A stretch of 64,000 nt of DNA from Streptomyces sp. NBC_00335 (GTDB lineage Bacteria; Actinomycetota; Actinomycetes; Streptomycetales; Streptomycetaceae). The notes beneath the pieces are model-generated. The model had not been told where the DNA came from. It made no database searches and worked only from the letters and a program-made list of their open reading frames with translations. The stretch is taken from the NCBI RefSeq assembly GCF_036127095.1, contig NZ_CP108006.1, positions 3,038,001 to 3,102,000 on the forward strand, read 5' to 3'. Below are positions 34,176 through 41,657 of this stretch, in pieces. A program made the position numbers and the translations under genes. Numbering within the stretch: the first letter of the stretch is position 1; every line of letters starts with the position of its first letter.

Positions 34176-36377
34176 ATGCCACGCGTGACGGAGTACCCCA
34201 CCTCTCAGGAGGGCCCCCAGCCGGTTGCCTCCGGCGGTCGGACGGACGAGCCCGGCCACGGCACGGAGGAACTGGGCCACGGCAAGGCCCCGCTCCCGGC
34301 GGCCGAGGCCGTGCGCACGCATGCGCAGCCCCAGGCCGCGGACCTGCCCCGACCCCGCGGCACGGCGGAGGCACCGTCCGCCTCCGACGGTGCCGCGGAG
34401 CCCGGCGATGCCGCTGCCGCGCCCGGCCAGGGCGCGGCCCGGGTCCGGGCCGGCCGTGACGAGGCCGCGGCCACCGCGGCCGGCGGAGCGCGCAGCCGCG
34501 ACGGCGAAGCCGCCCGAGAGGCGACGGCCCGGGCCGGCGGCGCGTCTGGACAGGGCGCCGGCGGGTCCGGCTCCGCGTCCGGGCCCGTCAGCGGCATCGG
34601 GGTCGACGCGACCATCGCGCGGCGGGAAGGCGACCGGCTGCGGTTCGTCGGAGCCGCCACCCGGCGGATCGCGCGCGGGATCGACCTCGACGAGATCGTG
34701 CTCGGCCTGTGCCGGGCCACCGTGCCCACCTTCTCCGACGCGATCCTCGTCTACCTGCGCGATCCCCTCCCCGTCGGCGACGAGCGGCCCGTCGGACCGG
34801 TCGTTTTAAGGCTCCGCCGAACCGACCGGCTCCGGCCGATCGACGAGTTCACGGGAGCCGCGGCCGGCATCGCCGGGGCGATGACGCCCGACGGCGAGCT
34901 CGACTTCAGCCAGCTCGCCCTGGTCGGCCCGCAGGGTGACCTGCCCGCGGCCGAGCTGTGCGAGATCCGCCCCGGCGGGGCGCTGGCCGAGGTGCTGCGC
35001 GGCGTACGGCCCGTCTTCGGGTCCTCCGCCGCCGCCCGCGCCGCCCTGCCGGAGCTGCTGGGCGCCGACCACCCGGTCCCGCGCGGCCAGCGGGCCATCC
35101 TGGCCCCGCTGCGGGGCCGCCGCCGCGTCATCGGCGCGGCGGTGTTCCTGCGCACCCCGGAGCGGCCCGCCTTCGAGACGAACGACCTGCTGGTCGCGGC
35201 CCAGCTGGCCACCCACACCGCGCTGGGCATCGACAAGGCCGTGCTCTACGGCCGCGAGGCCTACATCGCCGACGAGCTCCAGCGCACGATGCTGCCCGAC
35301 AGCCTCCCCCAGCCCACCGGGGTCCGGCTCGCCAGCCGCTACCTGCCCGCCGCCGAGACGGCCCGGGTCGGCGGCGACTGGTACGACGCCATACCCCTGC
35401 CCGGCAGCCGGGTCGCGCTCGTCGTCGGCGACGTCATGGGCCACTCCATGACCTCCGCCGCGATCATGGGACAGCTCCGCACGACCGCCCAGACGCTGGC
35501 GCAGCTCGACCTGCCGCCCGCCGAGGTCCTGCACCACCTGGACGAGCAGGCGCAGCGCCTGGGCTCCGACCGGATGGCCACCTGTCTCTACGCCGTCTAC
35601 GACCCGGTCTCGCACCGGATCACCATCGCCAACGCCGGCCACCCACCGCCGGTCCTGCTGCACCTGGGCGGCCGCGCCGAGGTGCTGCGCGTGCCCCCGG
35701 GCGCCCCCATCGGCGTCGGCGGCGTGGACTTCGAGGCCGTGGAGCTGGACGCCCCGGCCGGGGCCACCCTCGTGCTGTACACCGACGGCCTCGTCGAGTC
35801 CCGGCTGCGCGACGTCTGGACCGGCATCGAGCAGCTCCGCGAACGCCTCGCCACCACCGCGCAGCTGACGGGCCTGGATCACCCGCCGCCGCTGGAGGCG
35901 CTGTGCGACGACATCCTGGACATGCTCGGCCCCGGTGACCGGGACGACGACATCGCGCTGCTCGCGGCCCGGTTCGACGGGATCGCGCCCAGCGACGTGG
36001 CGTACTGGTTCCTGGACCCGGAGGAGACCGCTCCGGGCCGGGCCCGCCGGTTCGCCCGCCGCGCGCTGGCGCGCTGGGGGCTGGAGGAGCTGGAGGACTC
36101 GCTGGAGCTGCTGGTCAGCGAGGTCGTCACGAATGCCGTGCGGTACGCCGAGCGGCCCGTGACCCTGCGCCTCCTGCGGACGGACGTACTGCGCTGCGAG
36201 GTCGGCGACGACTCCCCGCAGCTGCCGCGCCAGCGCCGGGCGCGGGACGACGACGAGGGCGGCCGCGGCCTGTTCCTGGTGAACCGGATGGCCCGCCGCT
36301 GGGGTGCCACCCGGCTCAGCAGCGGCAAGGTCGTCTGGTTCGAGCTGGCGCTGCCGGGCACGGCCGAGAAGCGCTGA
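34176..36377 (+). CDS. SpoIIE-family serine phosphatase fused to an RsbW-like kinase domain
   Basis: 733 residues. N-terminal 150 residues are Ala/Gly/Pro/Glu-rich and disordered; a GAF-like sensor follows (about 165-330); then a PP2C/SpoIIE domain with RVGGDWYDAIPLPGSRVALVVGDVMGHS (about 396-425) and DRDDDIALLAARF; and a C-terminal GHKL ATPase with N-box SEVVTNAVRYA (about 647) and G-box GGRGLFLVNRMA (about 695). Such proteins control anti-anti-sigma factors by dephosphorylation and may also phosphorylate them. No sigma or antagonist gene is adjacent. Start uncertain: ATG 34176 or GTG 34185. Confidence 0.9.
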   Translation: MPRVTEYPTSQEGPQPVASGGRTDEPGHGTEELGHGKAPLPAAEAVRTHAQPQAADLPRPRGTAEAPSASDGAAEPGDAAAAPGQGAARVRAGRDEAAATAAGGARSRDGEAAREATARAGGASGQGAGGSGSASGPVSGIGVDATIARREGDRLRFVGAATRRIARGIDLDEIVLGLCRATVPTFSDAILVYLRDPLPVGDERPVGPVVLRLRRTDRLRPIDEFTGAAAGIAGAMTPDGELDFSQLALVGPQGDLPAAELCEIRPGGALAEVLRGVRPVFGSSAAARAALPELLGADHPVPRGQRAILAPLRGRRRVIGAAVFLRTPERPAFETNDLLVAAQLATHTALGIDKAVLYGREAYIADELQRTMLPDSLPQPTGVRLASRYLPAAETARVGGDWYDAIPLPGSRVALVVGDVMGHSMTSAAIMGQLRTTAQTLAQLDLPPAEVLHHLDEQAQRLGSDRMATCLYAVYDPVSHRITIANAGHPPPVLLHLGGRAEVLRVPPGAPIGVGGVDFEAVELDAPAGATLVLYTDGLVESRLRDVWTGIEQLRERLATTAQLTGLDHPPPLEALCDDILDMLGPGDRDDDIALLAARFDGIAPSDVAYWFLDPEETAPGRARRFARRALARWGLEELEDSLELLVSEVVTNAVRYAERPVTLRLLRTDVLRCEVGDDSPQLPRQRRARDDDEGGRGLFLVNRMARRWGATRLSSGKVVWFELALPGTAEKR

Positions 36378-36396
36378 CCGCCCTGCCGTCCGGGCC

Positions 36397-36460
36397 GCCA
36401 CCCGGACGCACCACCGCCCCGCGGCTTCGTGCCCGCGGGGCGGTGGTGCGTCCGGGTGGC
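36397..36460. terminator. 28-bp perfect hairpin, bidirectional terminator
   Basis: Arms 36397-36424 and 36433-36460 pair over 28 bp without a mismatch, with an 8-nt loop. It lies 20 bp after the phosphatase stop and 9 bp after the PBP stop on the other strand, so it serves both convergent genes. Confidence 0.9.
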
Positions 36461-36468
36461 TCCGCCGC

Positions 36469-38718
36469 CTACGGCTTCGGCAGCTGGGGGTCCGGTGGTG
36501 CCGGGGTCGACTTCGACGCGGTGGGCGTCGGCTTCGACGGCGTCGGGGTGGGGGTCGGCTTCGACGGCGTGGGGGTCGGAGTCGGCTTCGACGGCGTCGG
36601 GGTCGGGGTGGACGGCGTCCGGCTCGGGGGCGTCGGGGTGCTGCTCGCGGACGTGCTCGGCGTGCTCGACGGGGAGCTGCTGGAGCTCGGCGTCTGGACC
36701 TTGCCCATGTCCGCCTCCTCCAGGTCGAAGGAGTCCGTGTCCCCGCCCTTGAGCGCGTCGAGGGTGTACTGCTTCCAGATCGCGGCCGGGAAGCTGGAGC
36801 CGCCCGCACGTCCGCCGCCGGCGGTGCCGGTCAGGCTGGTCTGGGTGTGGGTGCCGGGCTCGTCTCCGAACATCGCGACGACGGTGACCAGTTCGGGGGT
36901 GAACCCGGTGAACCAGGCGGCCACGTTCTTCTCGGTGGTGCCGGTCTTGCCCGCGGCCTCGTAGGCCGAGCTCTTCACGGCCTGGCCGGAGCCGTCCTCG
37001 ACGACGCCGGTGAGCACCTTGGTGACGGTGTCGGCGGTCTTGCGGCTGATCGCCTGGGAGCCGACGGCGCGGACCGGCTTGTACTCGCGGGTCGCGTGCT
37101 TGGCGGACTTGACGATGCTCGGCGTGACCTTCTTGCCGTGGTTGTCGAAGGTGGCGTAGACGCCGGCCATCTCCAGGGTGTCGGCGCTCATGGTGCCGAG
37201 CGACATGGCGGGCCGGTCCTCGGGCCAGCCCTCGCGGTCCTGCATGCCGAGTTCCAGGGCGGTCTGCTTCGCCTCCTTCGGCCCGACGTCCACGATCATC
37301 TGGGCGTACACGGAGTTCACCGAGGCGTTGGTGGCGGCCTGCACCGTCATCATCGGGTTGCCGTAGTCGCGGTCGTCCTGGTTCTGCGGGTTGAACGGGG
37401 TGTCGCTGCCGACCACGGGGCGCTTGCTGGTGCCGTCGTAGAGGGTGTTGGGCGTGATCGGCTTCCCGTCCTGCGTGCTCGCCTTGGTCTCCAGGGCGGA
37501 GGCGAGCACGACCGGCTTGAAGGTCGAGCCCGGCTGGAAGTCCTTGCGCAGGGCGTTGCTGGCCCACTGCTCGCTCTGCCCGGTGCCGCCGTACATCGCG
37601 ACGATCATGCCGGTCTTCGGGTCCACGGAGGTGGCGCCCGCCTGCACGGCGGCGTCGACGGGGCGGCCCTTGCGGTCGAGCTTGGATTCCAGCTCGTCCT
37701 GGACGGCCTTCTCCAGCGCGGCCTGCTTCTTCGGGTCGATGGAGAGGGTGATCTCCCAGCCGCCGGCCTTGAGCTGGGCCTCCGTCATGCCGGTCTGCCG
37801 CTTGAGCTCCTCGTCGGCGGCCTGGATCAGGTAGCCCTTCTGGCCCTCCGATCCGGCGGCGGCCTTGGGCTTGATCGGCTCCTGGAACTTCATCTCCCGG
37901 CGCTTGGCCTGGTCCAGCTCGCCCATCTCGACCATGTTGTCGAGGACGCCGTTGAAGCGGATCATGACCAGATTCTTGCCGTTCGGGCCGGCGGTCGCCC
38001 AGTCGTACTGGCTGGGGGCCTGCAGGACGGCGGCGAGGTACGCGCCCTGCTCCAGGGTCAGCTTCTCGGCGTCGACCCCGTAGTAGGCCTGGGCCGCGGC
38101 CTGGATGCCGTAGGCGTTGCGGCCGTAGAAGTTGGTGTTCAGGTAACCCGCGAGGATCTGGGGCTTCTCCATCTCCTGGTCGACCTTGAGGGAGATGATC
38201 AGCTCCTTCAGCTTGCGGGTCGCCGTCTGGTCCTGCGTCAGGTAGAAGTTCTTGACGTACTGCTGGGTGATCGTCGAACCACCGGCCTTGCCCTTGCCGG
38301 TGACGGTGTTGAACAGGCCGCGGCCGATGCCCTTGAGGTCGATGCCCCGGTCGGTGTAGAAGGACTTGTTCTCGATCGCGATGAAGGCCGTCTGCACGTT
38401 CTTCGGGATCTTGTCGATCGACACGATCTGACGGTTCTTGGCGCCGACCCGGGCCATGACGCTGCCGTCGGAGAGCTTGTAGACGTTGTTCTGCGTCAGC
38501 GCCTCGGCGTTGGGGTCCGGCGGTTCCACGTAGAAGTAGAGGCCGACCAGGGCCGCCATGCCGAGCAGCATCGTCCCGAAGAAGGTGCCGAGCACCTTCT
38601 TCCAGGTGAAGAAGCGGCGTATGCCGGTCGGCTTCCCGCCCTTGCCCTTGCCGCGCCCGCGCGGCGCTCGTCGCGCACCGCGCTGCTGCTGCGCCCGTCG
38701 CGCTTCTGCTCGGCCCAT
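36469..38718 (-). CDS. Class A penicillin-binding protein (GT51 plus transpeptidase)
   Basis: 749-residue bifunctional peptidoglycan synthase. Basic cytoplasmic tail, one transmembrane helix (about 40-62), GT51 domain with AIENKSFYTDRGID (catalytic Glu116) and GGSTITQQYVKN, then the transpeptidase with SxxK at Ser398 (GSTFKPV), SVN at 466-468 and KTG at 591-593. The last 70 residues are a Pro/Thr/Ser/Lys tail with the nonapeptide SKPTPTPTP repeated, a wall-spanning or glycosylatable stalk. Divergent from the SPFH gene. Confidence 0.96.
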   Translation of the reverse strand: MGRAEARRAQQQRGARRAPRGRGKGKGGKPTGIRRFFTWKKVLGTFFGTMLLGMAALVGLYFYVEPPDPNAEALTQNNVYKLSDGSVMARVGAKNRQIVSIDKIPKNVQTAFIAIENKSFYTDRGIDLKGIGRGLFNTVTGKGKAGGSTITQQYVKNFYLTQDQTATRKLKELIISLKVDQEMEKPQILAGYLNTNFYGRNAYGIQAAAQAYYGVDAEKLTLEQGAYLAAVLQAPSQYDWATAGPNGKNLVMIRFNGVLDNMVEMGELDQAKRREMKFQEPIKPKAAAGSEGQKGYLIQAADEELKRQTGMTEAQLKAGGWEITLSIDPKKQAALEKAVQDELESKLDRKGRPVDAAVQAGATSVDPKTGMIVAMYGGTGQSEQWASNALRKDFQPGSTFKPVVLASALETKASTQDGKPITPNTLYDGTSKRPVVGSDTPFNPQNQDDRDYGNPMMTVQAATNASVNSVYAQMIVDVGPKEAKQTALELGMQDREGWPEDRPAMSLGTMSADTLEMAGVYATFDNHGKKVTPSIVKSAKHATREYKPVRAVGSQAISRKTADTVTKVLTGVVEDGSGQAVKSSAYEAAGKTGTTEKNVAAWFTGFTPELVTVVAMFGDEPGTHTQTSLTGTAGGGRAGGSSFPAAIWKQYTLDALKGGDTDSFDLEEADMGKVQTPSSSSSPSSTPSTSASSTPTPPSRTPSTPTPTPSKPTPTPTPSKPTPTPTPSKPTPTASKSTPAPPDPQLPKP
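36500..36612. repeat. 27-bp tandem repeat in the PBP tail
   Basis: Units begin at 36527, 36554 and 36581 with GTCGGCTTCGACGGCGT, preceded and followed by diverged partial units. On the coding strand each unit encodes SKPTPTPTP. Confidence 0.7.
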
Positions 38719-39061
38719 CGCTCCCGCTCCGCTCGATAACCCCCCGACGTCAGCTCAGAAAGCTAACACCGGAGTCTGTGACAAAAACCGGCCAACCGAT
38801 AGACAATTCAGGCAATTCGGACGTGACAATGAGCACCTGGCCCACCGGAACCGACGCAGCCGGAGCCCTTGAGGTTGCCGGACTCCGCACCACTTTCGCG
38901 CCACCCGCCGCGCGCCCGCCACCCACCCCCCTCCCGGCGCCCCCTCAGCACCCTCCCCCAACTCCCTTACGACTCCCACCCGACTCCCGCCGGGCCCAAA
39001 AAAGTGATATCACTTTGATAAGCGGCTCGACCGGCCGCGACCGAAGGGAACGGGGCAGACG
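38719..39061. other. Divergent intergenic region, PBP / SPFH
   Basis: The left part (38755-38830) is AT-richer and should hold the PBP promoter on the minus strand. From about 38917 to 38997 the plus strand is a C/T-rich tract nearly free of G. The right end has the palindrome at 39001-39016 in front of the SPFH gene. No gene is seen in it. Confidence 0.55.
39001..39016. promoter_or_regulatory. Perfect 16-bp palindrome upstream of the SPFH operon
   Basis: AAAGTGATATCACTTT, fully symmetric, AT-rich in an otherwise GC-rich region and 45 bp before the SPFH start. Probable operator. The ribbon-helix-helix protein encoded two genes down is an obvious candidate ligand, but that is inference. Confidence 0.6.
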
Positions 39062-39973
39062 ATGACGAACACCACGGGCGGTACCGAGGCCGGCGTACGG
39101 GAGTTCCCCGCGCGGAGCGTGGGCGGCGGGCTCGCGCTGCTGCTCGGCCTTGCGGGTGTGGCGGCCGGGGCGGGCCTGGTCGCGCTCGGCGCGGTGTCCG
39201 GGAGCGACGGGGCCAAGGCGGGCCTGATCGCGGCGGGCGTCCTGCTGACCATCGCCGCCATCATCGCCATGAGCGGCCTGAACACGGTCGCGCCGGGCGA
39301 GGCCCGCGTGGTCCAGCTGTTCGGCCGCTACCGCGGCACCGTGCGCACCGACGGACTGCGCTGGGTCAACCCGCTGACCTCCCGCCGGCCCCTGTCCACC
39401 CGGGTCCGCAACCACGAGACGGCCGTCATGAAGGTCAACGACGCCTACGGCAACCCGATCGAGCTGGCGGCCGTGGTGGTGTGGCGGGTCGAGGACACCG
39501 CACGGGCCGTCTTCGAGGTCGAGGACTTCACCGAGTTCGTCGAGACCCAGACCGAGGCGGCCGTCCGGCACATCGCGATCGAGTACCCCTACGACGCCCA
39601 CGAGGACGGCGGCCTGTCGCTGCGCGGCAATGCCGAGGAGATCACCGAGAAGCTCGCCGCCGAACTGTCCACCCGCGTCGAGGCGGCCGGCGTCCACATC
39701 ATCGAGTCCCGCTTCACCCACCTCGCGTACGCCCCGGAGATCGCCTCCGCGATGCTCCAGCGGCAGCAGGCGGGGGCGATCGTCGCGGCGCGCAAGCAGA
39801 TCGTCGAGGGCGCGGTCGGTATGGTCGAGCTCGCCCTGACCCGCCTCGCGGAGCAGGAGATCGTGGACCTCGACCCGGAACGGAAGGCGGCGATGGTGTC
39901 CAACCTGATGGTGGTCCTGTGCGGCGACCGCGCGGCCCAGCCGGTCATCAACACGGGCACCCTCTACCAGTGA
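39062..39973 (+). CDS. SPFH/Band 7 membrane protein
   Basis: 303 residues. Two hydrophobic segments near the N-terminus (about 20-45 and 53-72) anchor it, then an SPFH domain ([31 protein letters not shown] ... [43 protein letters not shown]) and a helical tail with [25 protein letters not shown]. Such proteins scaffold membrane microdomains or protease complexes. The stop codon overlaps the GTG start of the next gene, so the two are translationally coupled. No NfeD partner is adjacent. Confidence 0.92.
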   Translation: MTNTTGGTEAGVREFPARSVGGGLALLLGLAGVAAGAGLVALGAVSGSDGAKAGLIAAGVLLTIAAIIAMSGLNTVAPGEARVVQLFGRYRGTVRTDGLRWVNPLTSRRPLSTRVRNHETAVMKVNDAYGNPIELAAVVVWRVEDTARAVFEVEDFTEFVETQTEAAVRHIAIEYPYDAHEDGGLSLRGNAEEITEKLAAELSTRVEAAGVHIIESRFTHLAYAPEIASAMLQRQQAGAIVAARKQIVEGAVGMVELALTRLAEQEIVDLDPERKAAMVSNLMVVLCGDRAAQPVINTGTLYQ

Positions 39974-40266
39974 TCCCCGACGACGGCACGGACTCCCCCG
40001 CCGGCCGGGCCTCCGCCGGCCCGGCCGGCGGGGAACCCTCGGCGCCCCCCAAGGCGGCCGGGCGGCAGGCCCGCAAGCAAGTGCTGCTGCGGCTCGACCC
40101 GCAGGTGCACGACGCGCTCGCGCGGTGGGCGGGGGAGGAACTGCGCAGCGCCAACGCCCAGATCGAGTTCCTGCTCCGCCGCGCCCTGGCCGAAGCCGGC
40201 CGGCTCCCCGGCGGGGCGGGCCCGATCCCGCCCCGGGGCCGCCCCCGCACCTCTCCGGATTCCTGA
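39970..40266 (+). CDS. Small ribbon-helix-helix (Arc-like) protein
   Basis: 98 residues. After a Pro/Ala-rich 30-residue lead, KQVLLRLDPQVHDALARWAGEELRSANAQIEFLLRRALAEAGRLP is a complete ribbon-helix-helix domain: beta strand KQVLLRLD, helix A, then SANAQIEFLLRRAL as helix B. GTG 39970 overlaps the SPFH stop (GTGA), ensuring coupled translation. It probably binds DNA and may autoregulate the operon; this is inferred. A hairpin terminator follows. Confidence 0.85.
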   Translation: MIPDDGTDSPAGRASAGPAGGEPSAPPKAAGRQARKQVLLRLDPQVHDALARWAGEELRSANAQIEFLLRRALAEAGRLPGGAGPIPPRGRPRTSPDS

Positions 40267-40288
40267 GCCGAGCGTCCGCCGCCGGCAC

Positions 40289-40323
40289 CGAAACGGCCAC
40301 CGCCCCTCGCGGTGGCCGTTTCG
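40289..40323 (+). terminator. Terminator of the SPFH operon
   Basis: Perfect 15-bp arms (40289-40303 and 40309-40323), 5-nt loop, 22 bp after the ribbon-helix-helix gene stop. Confidence 0.8.
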
Positions 40324-40407
40324 CGTTCCCGCCCGGAGCCGCGCCCCATGCACCCTCACCCCCCTTCCGAATCAACGCAAAGCACCCCAAGATCACCTCT
40401 GCACTGT

Positions 40408-40430
40408 GTGTATACATCGAGCGTATACAC
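40408..40430. promoter_or_regulatory. PadR-type operator
   Basis: Perfect dyad GTGTATAC-N7-GTATACAC, 20 bp before the padR start, followed by a third half-site GTGTATA at 40434. Size and symmetry suit a PadR dimer, so autorepression of the efflux operon is likely. Confidence 0.7.
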
Positions 40431-40449
40431 CGCGTGTATAGTCCTCGGC

Positions 40450-40974
40450 ATGTCCATCAGTCACGCACTCCTCGGCCTCCTGGAGGCCGGTCCCCGGCAC
40501 GGTTACGACCTCAAGCGGACCTTCGACGAGAGATTCGGCCACGACCGTCCCCTCGCCTACGGGCAGGTCTACTCGACCATGTCCCGGCTGCTGAAGAACG
40601 GTCTGGTCGAGGTCGACGGGGTGGAGAGCGGCGGCGGCCCCGAGCGCAAGCGGTACGCGATCACCGATGCCGGCATCACCGACGTCGAGGGCTGGCTCGC
40701 CCAGCCGGAGAAGCCCGAGCCGTACCTCCAGTCGACCCTCTACACCAAGGTCGTCCTCGCCCTCCTCACCGGCCGCAGCGCCCAGGAGCTGCTGGACACC
40801 CAGCGCGCCGAGCACCTGCGCCTGATGCGCATCCTCACCCAGCGCAAGCGCAAGGGGGACCTCGCCGACCAGCTGGTCTGCGACCACGCCCTGTTCCACC
40901 TCGAAGCCGACCTGCGGTGGCTCGAACTCACCGCCGCCCGCCTCGACCAGCTCGCCCAGGAGATACGACGATGA
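40450..40974 (+). CDS. PadR-family transcriptional regulator
   Basis: 174-residue winged-helix repressor. SISHALLGLLEAGPRHGYDLKRTFDERFGHDRPLAYGQVYSTMSRLLKNGLVEVDGVESGGGPERKRYAITDAG is the PadR N-terminal domain; the rest is the helical dimerisation part. ATG 40450 is chosen because upstream in-frame starts run into the operator. Its stop overlaps the ABC ATPase start (ATGA), making an operon of three. It probably senses a toxic substrate of the transporter. Confidence 0.93.
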   Translation: MSISHALLGLLEAGPRHGYDLKRTFDERFGHDRPLAYGQVYSTMSRLLKNGLVEVDGVESGGGPERKRYAITDAGITDVEGWLAQPEKPEPYLQSTLYTKVVLALLTGRSAQELLDTQRAEHLRLMRILTQRKRKGDLADQLVCDHALFHLEADLRWLELTAARLDQLAQEIRR

Positions 40975-41657
40975 CCCCGGCCGGCACGCTGCTCAGCGCC
41001 ACGGACCTCCGCAAGACCTACGGCACCACCCACGCCCTGGACGGCGCCGGGTTCTCCATCCACGCCGGCGAGGTCGTCGCCATCATGGGCCCCTCCGGGT
41101 CCGGCAAGTCGACCCTGCTGCACTGCCTCGCGGGGATCGTCACCCCCGACTCCGGGACCATCACCTACGCCGGACGCGAGCTCTCCGCGATGAACGACGC
41201 AGAGCGCAGCGCCCTGCGCCGCGGCGAGTTCGGCTTCGTCTTCCAGTTCGGCCAGCTCGTCCCCGAGCTCACCTGCGTCGAGAACGTCGCCCTGCCGCTC
41301 CGCCTCACCGGCGTCAAGCGCAAGCAGGCCGAGCGGACCGCCCTGGAATGGATGGAGCGGCTCCAGGTCGACGACCTCGGCCGCAAGCGCCCCGGCGAGG
41401 TCTCCGGCGGCCAGGGCCAGCGCGTCGCCGTCGCCCGCGCCCTCGTCACCAACCCCCGGCTGATCTTCGCCGACGAGCCCACCGGCGCCCTCGACTCCCT
41501 CAACGGCGAGCTCGTCATGCAGCTGCTCACCGAGGCCGCCCGCTCCACGAACGCCGCCGTCGTCCTCGTCACGCACGAGACCCGCGTGGCCGCGTACTCC
41601 GACCGCGAGATCGTCGTGCGCGACGGCAAGTCCCGCGACATGGAGCGCGCGGTATGA
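40971..41657 (+). CDS. MacB-type ABC transporter ATPase
   Basis: 228 residues. Walker A GPSGSGKST (about 40-48), Q-loop VFQFGQLVPELTCVENVALPLRL, signature VSGGQGQRVAVARAL, Walker B LIFADEPTGALD and H-loop VLVTHE. This LolD/MacB-like class pairs with FtsX-type permeases. Start and stop codons overlap both neighbours by 4 nt, so it is coupled to PadR and the permease. Confidence 0.95.
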   Translation: MTPAGTLLSATDLRKTYGTTHALDGAGFSIHAGEVVAIMGPSGSGKSTLLHCLAGIVTPDSGTITYAGRELSAMNDAERSALRRGEFGFVFQFGQLVPELTCVENVALPLRLTGVKRKQAERTALEWMERLQVDDLGRKRPGEVSGGQGQRVAVARALVTNPRLIFADEPTGALDSLNGELVMQLLTEAARSTNAAVVLVTHETRVAAYSDREIVVRDGKSRDMERAV

